A stretch of 64,000 nucleotides of DNA from an uncultured Pelagibacteraceae bacterium (GCA_902518185.1 CABYFG010000001.1:152402-216401); one strand, 5' to 3'. Shown: positions 46,651 to 56,740, counted from the stretch's first letter. Notes: generated by a model from the letters alone, not told the origin. A program made the numbers and translations.

Positions 46651-47725
46651 ATTATTATTAAATTACGTTGAAGTTTTTAGTTTTCTAAATGTATTTAAAT
46701 ATATCACTTTTAGAACCGGATTAGCTTTTTTTACATCATTGTTAATTGCTCTTCTAATGGGTGGTCCTATTATAAGATATTTTGCAAACAAAAAAATATT
46801 TAATCCAATTAGAGAAGACGGACCTTCAGATCATATTATAAAAAAAATCGGTACCCCTACAATGGGTGGTATCATTATTTTAATAGGTATAATTTTTTCA
46901 GTTATCTTATGGGCTGATTTAAAAAACATATATATTTTATTTTGTTTATATATTGTTTCATCTTTTGGGCTTCTTGGTGCTTATGATGATTTTCAAAAAA
47001 TAAAAAGATCAAGTTCTTTAGGCATCTCATCGAAAGTAAAAATTTACTTACAAATTTTTTTAGCTGTTTTGGGTTTAGTAATTCTATCTTATTTTATTGA
47101 ATACGAAGAGTTCAAGAATTTATATTTTCCTTTTTTTAAAAACCTTTTTGTAAATCTAAGTTGGTTCTTTATCCCTTTTGCAGTTTTTGTAATTGTAGGT
47201 TCTTCAAACGCTGTTAATTTAACTGATGGACTAGATGGATTGGCAACTGTACCGGTAATCTTAGTTGCAGGTTGTTTTGCTTTTATAAGTTATGTGACAG
47301 GTAACATTGTTTTTTCTGAGTACCTTCAAATATTATATATTGAGGGCACAGGTGAAATATCAATTTTTTGTGGAGCTATTATAGGAGCTTGTTTGGGATT
47401 TTTATGGTTTAATGCACCTCCAGCTAAAATATTTATGGGAGACACTGGCTCTCTCTCTCTGGGTGGTTCTCTGGGAGCTGTTGGAATAGTCACAAAGCAT
47501 GAGATAGTTTTAGCTATTACTGGTGGTTTATTTGTACTTGAGGCTTTGTCTGTAATGGTTCAGGTCATATCATTCAAACTTACGGGAAAAAGAATTTTTA
47601 AAATGGCTCCTATACACCATCATTTTGAAAAAAAAGGGTGGCCAGAATCTACTGTAGTTATCAGATTTTGGATAATTTCAATCATTTTAGCGATGATAGG
47701 TTTGGCTACTTTGAAACTTAGATGA
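46640..47725 (+). CDS. mraY: Phospho-MurNAc-pentapeptide transferase MraY
   Basis: The 361-residue multi-pass protein has family motifs KKIGTPTMGG, GAYDDFQKIKR, NLTDGLDGLAT, FMGDTGSLSLGG and the His-rich MAPIHHHFEKKGWPE. It makes lipid I on undecaprenyl phosphate at the inner membrane. It overlaps murEF by 11 nt and murD by 4 nt. Confidence 0.97.
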   Translation: MLYELLLNYVEVFSFLNVFKYITFRTGLAFFTSLLIALLMGGPIIRYFANKKIFNPIREDGPSDHIIKKIGTPTMGGIIILIGIIFSVILWADLKNIYILFCLYIVSSFGLLGAYDDFQKIKRSSSLGISSKVKIYLQIFLAVLGLVILSYFIEYEEFKNLYFPFFKNLFVNLSWFFIPFAVFVIVGSSNAVNLTDGLDGLATVPVILVAGCFAFISYVTGNIVFSEYLQILYIEGTGEISIFCGAIIGACLGFLWFNAPPAKIFMGDTGSLSLGGSLGAVGIVTKHEIVLAITGGLFVLEALSVMVQVISFKLTGKRIFKMAPIHHHFEKKGWPESTVVIRFWIISIILAMIGLATLKLR

Positions 47726-49029
47726 TGGATTTTTCTCAAAATATCTTTTTAAACAAAAAAATTTTGATTTATGGACTGGGAAAAAGTGGCATATCATCTT
47801 TTAAGTTTTTGAAAAAGACCAATAAAGTTTATTGTTATGACGATTTTGACAAAAATATTAAAGATAAAGAAATTAAAAAAAAAATAATAAGCCACGATGA
47901 GACATTAAAAACTAATTTTGACCGAATAATTTTAAGCCCTGGAATTAATATAAATAAATGTAAACTATCTAGATTTTTGAAAAAAAATCAGAAAAAAATT
48001 TATTCTGATTTAGATATTTTTTACTCATCCTTTAGGAATGACACTATAACAATTACTGGAACAAATGGAAAATCTACTACATGCAAACTATTATTTGAAG
48101 TATTTAAAAAACAAAATTACGATGCCAGATTAGTAGGTAATATTGGTTATCCTATTCTATCCTCAAAAAACATCAAAAGTGATACTCTTTTTATCATAGA
48201 GGCCTCCTCCTATCAATTAGAATATAGTAAAATTTTTAGATCTAGCAATGTAGTGATTTTAAATTTAGCTGTTGACCATTTAGAAAGGCATAAAACTTTA
48301 AATAACTACGTCAAAGCAAAGTTTAAATTGTTGAAAAAACAAAACAAAAACCACTATTCATTTTTAAAAAAAGAAGATCTATTAATTAAAAAACATCTTA
48401 AATTAAATAAATATAAATCTAATATTATAAAAGTTGATACAATTAAAATGCACAATATTGAAAAAAAAATTCAAAATAATTTTTTTTTATCAGACAATAA
48501 TAAGGAAAATCTAAAATTTGTTTTAGAAATAGCAAAGAAATTTAATTTAAAAAAAAAAAAACTAATTCAATCAATTCAAAGTTTTAAAGGTTTAAAATAT
48601 CGCCAAGAAATTATTTTTAAAAGTAAAAAACTTATTATAATAAACGACTCAAAGTCTACTAGTTTTTCCTCAACAATTAATCTCCTCAAAAACAACACTT
48701 TTATCCACTGGCTAGTCGGTGGTATTCCCAAAAAAGGTGATAAATTTAATTTATCAAAGAAATATCATAAGAACTTGAAAGCCTACATTTTTGGAAAAGA
48801 TAAAAAATTTTTTTTAACGAAATTTAAGAATAAAATTCAAACAGAATATTTCGATAATTTACAAAGTACTGTAAAAAAAATTTTTCAAGTTTTAAAAATA
48901 AGAAAGAATAAAAATCAGATAGTTTTGTTTAGTCCAAGTGCAGCATCATTTGACAGTTTTAGAAATTTCGAGGAAAGAGGACTTTATTTTAATAAGTATA
49001 TCAAAAAATATTTAAATGAGATTAAATAA
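47722..49029 (+). CDS. murD: UDP-MurNAc-L-alanine:D-glutamate ligase MurD
   Basis: The 435-residue protein has a Rossmann-like N-terminus (ILIYGLGKSGISSFKFL), the ATP loop ITGTNGKSTTCKLL, IEASSYQLEYS and a C-terminal domain with NDSKSTS and LFSPSAASFDSFRNFEERG. It adds D-Glu to UDP-MurNAc-L-Ala. It is lysine-rich and slightly shorter than typical. Its end overlaps ftsW by 14 nt. Confidence 0.95.
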   Translation: MMDFSQNIFLNKKILIYGLGKSGISSFKFLKKTNKVYCYDDFDKNIKDKEIKKKIISHDETLKTNFDRIILSPGININKCKLSRFLKKNQKKIYSDLDIFYSSFRNDTITITGTNGKSTTCKLLFEVFKKQNYDARLVGNIGYPILSSKNIKSDTLFIIEASSYQLEYSKIFRSSNVVILNLAVDHLERHKTLNNYVKAKFKLLKKQNKNHYSFLKKEDLLIKKHLKLNKYKSNIIKVDTIKMHNIEKKIQNNFFLSDNNKENLKFVLEIAKKFNLKKKKLIQSIQSFKGLKYRQEIIFKSKKLIIINDSKSTSFSSTINLLKNNTFIHWLVGGIPKKGDKFNLSKKYHKNLKAYIFGKDKKFFLTKFKNKIQTEYFDNLQSTVKKIFQVLKIRKNKNQIVLFSPSAASFDSFRNFEERGLYFNKYIKKYLNEIK

Positions 49030-50140
49030 TTCTTTACACATGTTTTATTATAGTTGGTGGAAAAATATTGATAAATTTATCTTATCATTAATTATCTTAT
49101 TTTTTTTAACTGGATTATTTTTCTCTTTAGTTTCTACCTCCTTCATAGCCTCTGATAAATTGGATACTAATGATTATTCTTTTTTTATAAAACATTTAGT
49201 TTTTATATTAATTGGGATAATTATCATTTTTACATTTTCATCATTGAATCAAAAAAAACTTTTTGATTACTCTTTAATTTTATTTTTCGTGTCATTAATT
49301 TTTCTTATTTTAGTCCCATTTATTGGAATTGAGGTAAAAGGCTCAAAAAGATGGATAGATCTATATTTATTACCAAGATTTCAACCTATTGAAGTAGTAA
49401 AACCGTTTTTGATTGTTTTGATAAGTTTAATTTTAAGTAGCAAGAAATATGCCAATATAAATATTAAATATGTATTAACATTTTTTATAGCTTTTTGCGT
49501 TGCATTATTATTAGCTATTCAACCAGACGTAGGACAAACAATTTTAATTTTTTGTGTATGGTCAATCTTAATTTTTGTATCAGGAATTAATATTTTCTTT
49601 TTATTCCTTTTGTTTTTAAGTCTGACATTAAGTTTTTCTTACTTAATTTTTTTTGTAAATAAATTTGCTTATATTAAAAAAAGATTATTATCTTTTTTAA
49701 ATAGCGAGACTGGTACATATAATTTTCAATCAGATAAAGCGATTGAGTCAATAACAAGTGGAGGTTTTTTTGGTAAAGGGATTGGTGAAGGAACATTAAA
49801 AAATCGAGTGCCAGAGGCTCATACAGACTATATTATTTCTGTTATCTCAGAGGAATTTGGTGTGATTGCCATAATTTTAATTTTATTCTTATATTTATTA
49901 TTCACTTACTCAATCTTTAAAAAAGTATTTTTAGAAGCCAGTGAGAAAATAAAACTTGTTTTAATTGGATGCACTTGTCTTATTTTGATACAAGCAATGA
50001 TACATATTGGTGTAAACATAAGAATATTTCCCACAACTGGGATGACGCTTCCTTTTATTAGTTATGGAGGGTCCTCAATAATAAGTATATCAATTTTATC
50101 TGGTATTATTCTAAATTTGACTAAAAGAAAAATAACTTAG
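49016..50140 (+). CDS. ftsW: Septal peptidoglycan glycosyltransferase FtsW (SEDS)
   Basis: The 374-residue protein has about ten transmembrane helices and SEDS motifs: GSKRWIDLYLLPRFQPIEVVK, IQPDVGQTILI, SGGFFGKGIGEG, PEAHTDYIISVISEEFG and TGMTLPFISYGGSS. It polymerises glycan at the septum with FtsI. Its position between murD and murG is the standard one, which favours FtsW over RodA. Confidence 0.95.
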   Translation: MRLNNSLHMFYYSWWKNIDKFILSLIILFFLTGLFFSLVSTSFIASDKLDTNDYSFFIKHLVFILIGIIIIFTFSSLNQKKLFDYSLILFFVSLIFLILVPFIGIEVKGSKRWIDLYLLPRFQPIEVVKPFLIVLISLILSSKKYANINIKYVLTFFIAFCVALLLAIQPDVGQTILIFCVWSILIFVSGINIFFLFLLFLSLTLSFSYLIFFVNKFAYIKKRLLSFLNSETGTYNFQSDKAIESITSGGFFGKGIGEGTLKNRVPEAHTDYIISVISEEFGVIAIILILFLYLLFTYSIFKKVFLEASEKIKLVLIGCTCLILIQAMIHIGVNIRIFPTTGMTLPFISYGGSSIISISILSGIILNLTKRKIT

Positions 50141-50141
50141 A

Positions 50142-51206
50142 ATGAAAAATAATTTTTTGATTTCAACAGGTGGCTCGGGTGGACATACAATTCCTGCAAC
50201 AATTATTTATGAACATTTGAAAGAAAAAGCCAATTTAATAATAACAACAGATAAAAGGGGGTCAAAATATTTAGACAACAGTTATTATAAATATGTAATT
50301 ATTGATACTCCAAAATTAAACAATATTTTTCTTTTTCCGTTAAACTTATTAATTATTTTATACCTGACAATCAAATCACTATTTCTACTTATGAATAAAA
50401 AAATTAACAAAACTGTTTCTACAGGTGGATATATGTCATTACCTTTGATTATAGCCTCAAAAATACTTAATTTGGATATCTATTTAATAGAACCGAATCA
50501 AGTTATTGGAAGAGCAAATAGATTTTTTTTGAGGTATTGTAAAAAAATATTTTGCTACTCTGAAAGTATCAAAAATTTTCCAAAAAAATACATCGACAAA
50601 ATTGTAGTTATTAACCCATTAATAAAAAAAAAATTTTATGAACAAATTAAAAAAGTAAATAAAAATGAGAAGTTTAATTTACTCATTATTGGTGGAAGTC
50701 AAGGAGCTAAAATTTTTGACTCAAATTTAAAAAATTCTTTAGTAAAAATCTCAAAAATAGTACCAATTAAGATTTTTCATCAATCAAATGTGAGGAATAT
50801 TAAAAATTTAAGTAATTATTACTCAGAAAATAAAATTGAAAATAAAATTTTTAGTTTTGAAAAAGATTTTCTTAAAATTATTCAACAGGTAAATTTATGC
50901 ATTACCAGAGCCGGTGCTTCAACTTTGGCAGAGCTTTCTATATTAAATATTCCTTTCATTGCAGTGCCTTTACCTTCCTCAAAAGATAATCATCAATTAG
51001 AAAATGCAAAATTTTACGATAATAACGGTTGTTGCTGGGTATTAGATCAGGAAATATTTGAGAATAAAATAGAAAAAATTTTACGAAATATAATTGAGGA
51101 TAAAAGTGATTATTACAAAAAAAAAGATAACTTAAAAAAATTGAATTTAAAAAATACATGGTTAAATGTAAATCAAAAAATATTAAAAAATTTATATGAA
51201 AGTTAA
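50142..51206 (+). CDS. murG: UDP-GlcNAc:lipid I transferase MurG
   Basis: The 354-residue GT-B glycosyltransferase has the N-terminal loop STGGSGGHTIPATIIYEHL, the acceptor-side STGGYMSLPLIIAS, and the donor-side GGSQGAKIFD and RAGASTLAELS motifs. It converts lipid I to lipid II on the inner face of the membrane. It starts 1 nt after ftsW and overlaps murC by 11 nt. Confidence 0.96.
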   Translation: MKNNFLISTGGSGGHTIPATIIYEHLKEKANLIITTDKRGSKYLDNSYYKYVIIDTPKLNNIFLFPLNLLIILYLTIKSLFLLMNKKINKTVSTGGYMSLPLIIASKILNLDIYLIEPNQVIGRANRFFLRYCKKIFCYSESIKNFPKKYIDKIVVINPLIKKKFYEQIKKVNKNEKFNLLIIGGSQGAKIFDSNLKNSLVKISKIVPIKIFHQSNVRNIKNLSNYYSENKIENKIFSFEKDFLKIIQQVNLCITRAGASTLAELSILNIPFIAVPLPSSKDNHQLENAKFYDNNGCCWVLDQEIFENKIEKILRNIIEDKSDYYKKKDNLKKLNLKNTWLNVNQKILKNLYES

Positions 51207-52593
51207 ATTAGGAAAAACAGAAGTTATTCACTTTATTGGGATAGGCGGCATTGGTATGAGTGGTCTATCTTTGATAATGAAAAGTAAAGGATTCAAAATT
51301 CAGGGAAGTGATGCTAGTTTCAATAAAAATGTAGAGAGGCTAAAAAAAGAAAAAATAAAAGTTTTTATTGGCCAAAAGAAACAAAATCTTAAAAATGCAA
51401 CAATTGTAGTAATTTCATCTGCTATCAAAAAAAATAATCCTGAAATTATCGAGGCAAAAAAAAAAAATTTACCCATAATTACCCGAGGAAAGATGCTTGC
51501 ACATATAGTTTCTTTAACAAAAAACATTGTAGTCGTAGGCTCACACGGAAAAACTACCACAACTTCATTAATTACCTCCATTTTTCAAAGAACTAAATTA
51601 GATCCAACAATAATAAATGGAGGCGTTATAAATTCACTTAAAAATTCTGCAAAATTAGGAACTAGTGATTGGTCAATTTTAGAGGCAGATGAGTCTGATG
51701 GAAGTTTTATTCATATTCCAACAACTTATTCAATTATTACAAACACCGATAGAGAACATATGGATTTTTATAAATCTATGGAGAGTTTGAAAAATTATGT
51801 TATTAAGTTTATTGAGCAAGTTCCATCATTTGGAAAGTCTTTCATTTGTTTGGATGATAAAATGAATGAAATTTTAATTAAAGGTCTTAAAAATAAAAAT
51901 TATTATACATATGGAACTAACCCAAAATCAAATTTTTTAATTAAAAATGTCAGATTGAGTAAAGCTTTTTCAAAATTTGATTTAAAAATAAATCTTCCGA
52001 GTAAAAAAAAAAGATTGATCAAAAATTTAAAAACTCCTCTACTTGGAATCCATAATATCAGAAATTCAGTGGCTGCAGCTGCAGTTTCATTAACAGTTGG
52101 AATCTCACAGGGTGATATAAAAAAAGGTTTATCAAATTTTAGAGGTGTACAAAGAAGATTTAATAAAATCTTTACTTATAATGATGTTAATTTTTTTGAT
52201 GATTATGCTCATCATCCAACAGAAATTAAAGAAGTTTTACATGGAGTTAAAAAAGTTTACAATGATCATGATAAAGTTTGTATTTTTCAGCCGCATAGAA
52301 TTTCAAGATTAAAAGATTTAAGAAAAGAATTTTCGTGCGCTTTTATCGATGCAGAAATAGTAATTTTATGCCCAATTTATACTGCTGGTGAAAAAATAAG
52401 TTTAGGTTTTAATTATAAAAATTTTGCAAAGGAAATAATAAAAAATTCAAAGGTAAAGTTATTTTTGGTCAATGATATTTTCCAACTATCAAATTTTTTA
52501 AAAAAAAATATCTATGGAAAAAAAATTGTAATTGGAATGGGTGCTGGCTCTATATCGAGCTGGATGAGAGAACTTCCTAAATTAATGAAATGA
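51196..52593 (+). CDS. murC: UDP-MurNAc:L-alanine ligase MurC
   Basis: The 465-residue protein has the N-terminal dinucleotide-like fold (IHFIGIGGIGMSGLS), the ATP loop GSHGKTTTTSLI, EADESDGSF, and FDDYAHHPTEIKEVL with the C-terminal FQPHRISR. It starts the peptide stem on UDP-MurNAc. It overlaps both neighbours. Confidence 0.97.
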   Translation: MKVKLGKTEVIHFIGIGGIGMSGLSLIMKSKGFKIQGSDASFNKNVERLKKEKIKVFIGQKKQNLKNATIVVISSAIKKNNPEIIEAKKKNLPIITRGKMLAHIVSLTKNIVVVGSHGKTTTTSLITSIFQRTKLDPTIINGGVINSLKNSAKLGTSDWSILEADESDGSFIHIPTTYSIITNTDREHMDFYKSMESLKNYVIKFIEQVPSFGKSFICLDDKMNEILIKGLKNKNYYTYGTNPKSNFLIKNVRLSKAFSKFDLKINLPSKKKRLIKNLKTPLLGIHNIRNSVAAAAVSLTVGISQGDIKKGLSNFRGVQRRFNKIFTYNDVNFFDDYAHHPTEIKEVLHGVKKVYNDHDKVCIFQPHRISRLKDLRKEFSCAFIDAEIVILCPIYTAGEKISLGFNYKNFAKEIIKNSKVKLFLVNDIFQLSNFLKKNIYGKKIVIGMGAGSISSWMRELPKLMK

Positions 52594-53498
52594 AATTAGA
52601 TCAATTAAAGGATTTATTAATAAATTTTGGTGAGAATGTAAAATTTAATTATGATCTAAAAAAAAAAAATTGGTTTAATATAGGTGGAAAAACGAAAGTT
52701 TTTTTTAAAGCAGCTAATTTAAAGGATTTAATTCATTTTCTAAAAAAACTCAAAAATCAAGAAAAAATATTTATTTTAGGTGCTGGCTCAAACGTATTAA
52801 TTACTGATGAAGTATTTGATGGAGTAGTAATAAAACTTAGTAAAGATTTTAATAACATATCTCTTTTAGGGGATGATATTTTGATAGCTGGTAGTGGTGT
52901 TCTTGATAAGACATTATCTGAATTTGCAATGGAAAATAATCTATCAGGATTTGAATTTCTATCATGTATTCCTGGCACTATTGGTGGAGGAATAAGAATG
53001 AATGCAGGTTGTTTTGGGAGTGAGTTTAAAGATATTCTTTTATCTATTCAAGCAATAGATAAATTGGGTAACGTAGTAACTATCCCGAGAAAAAATATAG
53101 AATTTGATTATAGAAAAAATAATTTGTCAAATGATTTAATATTTTTAAGCGCATCATTTAAAGGAAAAAAAAGTGAATTTTTGAAAATAAGAAATGAGAC
53201 CAACAGGCTTAAAACTAAAAAGAATAAAAATCAACCAAATAAAATAAAAACAAGCGGTAGTACTTTTAAAAATCCAATTAAACAAACCGAAAAAAAAGTT
53301 TGGCAACTGATTGAGGAGTCTGTGTCACTAGATAAAAGTTTTGGTGACGCATATATTTCAAAAAAACATTGTAATTTTTTTGTAAACAAAGGAAATGCAT
53401 CATTTGAGGATATGTCTAAACTTATAAACTATGTTAGAGAAACAGTCATGAAGAAAACTGGTATATTATTGGAGAAAGAAATTAAAATTTTAGAATAA
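52590..53498 (+). CDS. murB: UDP-N-acetylenolpyruvoylglucosamine reductase MurB
   Basis: The 302-residue FAD enzyme has NWFNIGGKTKVFFKA, ILGAGSNVLI, SGFEFLSCIPGTIGGGIRMN and TSGSTFKNP with the catalytic serine, as in type I MurB. It reduces enolpyruvyl-UDP-GlcNAc to UDP-MurNAc using NADPH. It overlaps murC by 4 nt and is followed by ddl after 1 nt. Confidence 0.96.
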   Translation: MKLDQLKDLLINFGENVKFNYDLKKKNWFNIGGKTKVFFKAANLKDLIHFLKKLKNQEKIFILGAGSNVLITDEVFDGVVIKLSKDFNNISLLGDDILIAGSGVLDKTLSEFAMENNLSGFEFLSCIPGTIGGGIRMNAGCFGSEFKDILLSIQAIDKLGNVVTIPRKNIEFDYRKNNLSNDLIFLSASFKGKKSEFLKIRNETNRLKTKKNKNQPNKIKTSGSTFKNPIKQTEKKVWQLIEESVSLDKSFGDAYISKKHCNFFVNKGNASFEDMSKLINYVRETVMKKTGILLEKEIKILE

Positions 53499-53499
53499 A

Positions 53500-54414
53500 T
53501 TGAAAAAAAAAATATTAATAATCTCTGGAGGAATTTCAAAAGAAAGGACCATTAGTCTTGCCACAGGTCATCAAGTAGCTAATGAGCTTAAAAAGAATAA
53601 ATATAAAGTTAAAATTGTTGAACCAAATTCAAAACTACCTGAGACTGTAAAGTTATTTAAGCCTGAAATAATATTTAATGCATTACATGGTCAGTTTGGT
53701 GAAGATGGTTATATTCAATCGATACTCGATACGTTTGGAATACCTTATACACATTCTGGCGTCATTCCATCTGCTATAGCGATGAATAAAGATTTGTCTA
53801 AAAAAATTTTTATTAAACATAACATTCTTACTCCAAAATACTTTATTTATTATTTTACTGAGTCAAGAAAAGAAATTATTGATAAAATTAAAAAAAAATT
53901 CAAATTTCCAGTTGTGATCAAACCACTTAATGAAGGTTCTAGTGTTAATGTTTTTATATGTTCAAAATCAAATTTATTTAAGAAAATAAAACTTTTAAAA
54001 AATTATAATAAGATAATGATAGAAGAGTATATTCCAGGAAGAGAAATCCAGGCTGCAATAATTGGTTCAAAAAAACTTGGAGCTATTGAGCTCAAACCAA
54101 AAAGAAAATTTTATGATTATCAAGCAAAATATAATTCTAGAGCTAAAACCAAACATTTAATTCCTGTAGATTTAAAAAAGAAGGAATATAGGAAATTAAT
54201 GAATATAGCTTTTAAAGCTCATAAAATTATAAAATGTAGTGGTGTGACGCGTTCAGATTTTAAGTTTTTTAATGGCAAATTCTACTTGCTAGAAATTAAT
54301 ACTCAACCGGGTATGACTGGTCTTTCTTTAGTACCAGAAATAGCTTCATATCATGGCATAAGTTTTATCAATTTAATTGAACTTATTTTAAGAAATGCAT
54401 CAACGAAAAAGTAA
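53500..54414 (+). CDS. ddl: D-alanine:D-alanine ligase
   Basis: The 304-residue ATP-grasp ligase starts at TTG 53500, one base after the murB stop; the first residues KKKILIISGGISKERTISL are already conserved. Further motifs are NALHGQFGEDGYIQ, PVVIKPLNEGSSVNV and LLEINTQPGMTGLSLVPEIA. It supplies the D-Ala-D-Ala used by the MurF half of the fusion. It overlaps ftsQ by 20 nt. Confidence 0.95.
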   Translation: MKKKILIISGGISKERTISLATGHQVANELKKNKYKVKIVEPNSKLPETVKLFKPEIIFNALHGQFGEDGYIQSILDTFGIPYTHSGVIPSAIAMNKDLSKKIFIKHNILTPKYFIYYFTESRKEIIDKIKKKFKFPVVIKPLNEGSSVNVFICSKSNLFKKIKLLKNYNKIMIEEYIPGREIQAAIIGSKKLGAIELKPKRKFYDYQAKYNSRAKTKHLIPVDLKKKEYRKLMNIAFKAHKIIKCSGVTRSDFKFFNGKFYLLEINTQPGMTGLSLVPEIASYHGISFINLIELILRNASTKK

Positions 54415-55066
54415 AAAAATTTTAATTTATTTTTTTCTGTTTATTTTGGTTGGAACACTAAATCAAAAAAATTTTGAAAAAAATAAAGTGATTACAAAAA
54501 ATGAAATTAAGATTACAGGATTAGAGGGAAAGAATTATTATCAATTAAAAGAGAGTTTGAATTATTTGAAAACAGATAATTTACTTTTTTTAAATAAACC
54601 TAAACTTATTGAAATTATAAATTCTAATTCTTTGGTACATAATTTCTCAGTTTTTATAAAATATCCATCTACAATAGATATCAAAATATCAAAAGCTAAG
54701 TTTTTGGCTACCATTAAAAAAAATGAAGAATATTTTCTTCTTGGGTCTAATGGAAAGTTTACAAAAACTTATGAGATCCAAAGTAGCTTGCCTATAATAT
54801 TTGGCGATTTTGAAGTTAAAGAATTTTTTGAACTTAAAAAAATTTTAGATGATAATAACTTCGAATATAAACAAATAAAAAGACTGTTATCATATAAAAC
54901 TGGAAGATGGGATATAGAAACACATAGTGGCTTGATAATCAAACTCCCAAAGGATCGATTAGAAAATAGTGTAAGGTTGGTGCTTAAAGTTTTGGAAATT
55001 AATAAGACAAATAAAATTAAATTGATAGATTTACGTCAAAATAATCAAGTTATAATAAATGACTAA
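54395..55066 (+). CDS. ftsQ: Divisome protein FtsQ
   Basis: The 223-residue bitopic protein has one N-terminal transmembrane helix (about 9-24), a POTRA-like domain (EIKITGLEGKNYYQLKESL) and the FtsQ beta domain (FLLGSNGKFTK, LPIIFGDFEV, GRWDIETHSGLIIKLPKDR). It is shorter than most FtsQ proteins but has the usual order of elements. It lies between ddl and the short ftsA, with an 8-nt overlap into the latter. Confidence 0.88.
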   Translation: MHQRKSKKILIYFFLFILVGTLNQKNFEKNKVITKNEIKITGLEGKNYYQLKESLNYLKTDNLLFLNKPKLIEIINSNSLVHNFSVFIKYPSTIDIKISKAKFLATIKKNEEYFLLGSNGKFTKTYEIQSSLPIIFGDFEVKEFFELKKILDDNNFEYKQIKRLLSYKTGRWDIETHSGLIIKLPKDRLENSVRLVLKVLEINKTNKIKLIDLRQNNQVIIND

Positions 55067-55757
55067 TATAGATTTTGAAATATATCTATACTTAAGTAAA
55101 AAAAAATTTGCTATTTTTGTGACTGGAGAAAATAACAATAAGCTTTACCAAAAAGAACTAATTATAGATAATTTCTCAAATAATTTAGACTTTGTTGGAC
55201 TTGATATTTTTTTTAGAGAAAATATTTTTAAAATAGAAAAAATCCTAAAGAAATTTGTTAATAATATTTATGTTATTTTAGATGACGAAAAATTAAATTC
55301 TTTTGACATTTCAATTAAAAAAAAGAATAGTGGAGACTTTGTTGAATCTAAAAGTATTAATTATGCTTTAAATGAAGCCAGAGATGATTGTAATAACACT
55401 TTAAAAGGAAACAAAATAATACATATAATAATTGATAGTTTTTATCTTGATGGAAAAAAATATTTAAAAATTCCAAATAATGTTTACTGCAAATACTTTT
55501 CTTTAGATATTAAATTTATTTGTTTACCTAAAGAATACTGGCAAAATATAAAAAACATTATTGGCAGGTATCATGTTTCAATAAATAGACTTCTGAGCAT
55601 GCAATACCTTAAATTTTTATTTGCAGATGAAAATTTAGATCTTACTCAAATGGCAAAAAAGACCATGGATGGATATAATCTAAATGAGGTTGTATTAACC
55701 TCAAAAAGATCAAAAAATATGACTTTTTTTGAGAAATTTTTTCATTTTTTTGATTGA
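55059..55757 (+). CDS. ftsA: Reduced FtsA-like protein lacking the ATPase half
   Basis: Position between ftsQ and lpxC is that of ftsA, but the protein has 232 residues against about 400-420 normally. Residues 1-110 follow the first half of domain 1A. Residues about 111-185 (IIHIIIDSFYLDGKKYL onward, then FSLDIKFICLPKEYWQNIKN) follow the FtsA 1C/SHS2 domain. The second half of 1A and domains 2A and 2B, with their nucleotide-binding motifs, are missing, and the first phosphate loop is not recognisable (IYLYLSKKKFAIF). The end, MTFFEKFFHFF, looks like the amphipathic membrane-targeting helix of FtsA. Only 62 nt separate it from lpxC, so no hidden frameshifted remainder exists. It may act as a non-polymerising membrane adaptor for the divisome (inference). 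Confidence 0.75.
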   Translation: MTNIDFEIYLYLSKKKFAIFVTGENNNKLYQKELIIDNFSNNLDFVGLDIFFRENIFKIEKILKKFVNNIYVILDDEKLNSFDISIKKKNSGDFVESKSINYALNEARDDCNNTLKGNKIIHIIIDSFYLDGKKYLKIPNNVYCKYFSLDIKFICLPKEYWQNIKNIIGRYHVSINRLLSMQYLKFLFADENLDLTQMAKKTMDGYNLNEVVLTSKRSKNMTFFEKFFHFFD

Positions 55758-55819
55758 TCTGTATTTTACAGTAACATTAGTTGTTTTTTATTCAAAGAGA
55801 TAAAGCTTTAAATAGTTGA

Positions 55820-56740
55820 GTGTCGTATTTAAATCAAAAAACATTAAACTCAAATGTTGAATTCGAGGGTGTTGGTCTACATAGTGGTAAGACAGTCAAG
55901 TTGATAATTAAACCTGCTGCACCAAATACTGGTATTATTTTCAAACGAGTTGATATTAAAAATAACAATTTATTATATCCAAATTTTAACAATGTAACAA
56001 ACACTTCGTTGAATACTACAATTTCTAATGAGCATGGTCTTAAAGTTTCGACTATAGAACATCTAATGGGCGCATTATTTGGGTTAGGTATTGATAACGC
56101 GACAATCGAAATAGATAATGAGGAAGTTCCAATTTTAGATGGTTCAGCAAAAATTTTCGTTGAAAAAATTTTAAAGACAGGGATTAAGTTCAGTAAAGTA
56201 CCTATAAAAATCATTAAGATTAAGAAAAAAATTGAACTTATAGATGGAGATAGGTTTATAACAATTGAGCCATCTAAATTAAGTTTGAATATAGAATTTG
56301 AGTTAAAATATGACAATTCTGTTATAGGGAATCCAAAAAATAAAATTAAGGTTTATGAAGATGATTTAACTGAAATTTATAATTCAAGAACATTTTGTTT
56401 ATACGATGATATTGAAAAAATTAGAGCTAATGGACTTGCTAAAGGAGGAAGTTTAGATAACGCAATAGTTGTGAAAGATAATAAAATTTTAAACGATGGT
56501 GGATTAAGAAATTCAAATGAGTTTGTAAACCATAAAATACTAGATTGTATCGGCGATCTGTACACTAGCGGGTATAGAATGTTAGCAAATATTAAATGTT
56601 CTCAAGGTGGACATTATTTGACAAATCAATTATTGAGGAAAGTATTCGATAATAAAGAAAATTTTGCCATTTTTGAAATCCAAGAAAAAAATTTACCACA
56701 TACATTTATTCAAAAAAATCTGCTTAAATCGATAGCATAA
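55820..56740 (+). CDS. lpxC: UDP-3-O-acyl-N-acetylglucosamine deacetylase LpxC
   Basis: The 306-residue protein starts at GTG 55820. Motifs are FEGVGLHSGKTVKLIIKPA, the zinc-site IEHLMGALFGLGIDNATIEI, VPILDGSAKIFV, FVNHKILDCIGDLYTSGY and the C-terminal SQGGHYLTNQLLRK with its catalytic His. It commits UDP-acyl-GlcNAc to lipid A synthesis. It shows that the organism makes LPS. It normally follows ftsZ; here it follows the short ftsA. Confidence 0.97.
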   Translation: MSYLNQKTLNSNVEFEGVGLHSGKTVKLIIKPAAPNTGIIFKRVDIKNNNLLYPNFNNVTNTSLNTTISNEHGLKVSTIEHLMGALFGLGIDNATIEIDNEEVPILDGSAKIFVEKILKTGIKFSKVPIKIIKIKKKIELIDGDRFITIEPSKLSLNIEFELKYDNSVIGNPKNKIKVYEDDLTEIYNSRTFCLYDDIEKIRANGLAKGGSLDNAIVVKDNKILNDGGLRNSNEFVNHKILDCIGDLYTSGYRMLANIKCSQGGHYLTNQLLRKVFDNKENFAIFEIQEKNLPHTFIQKNLLKSIA

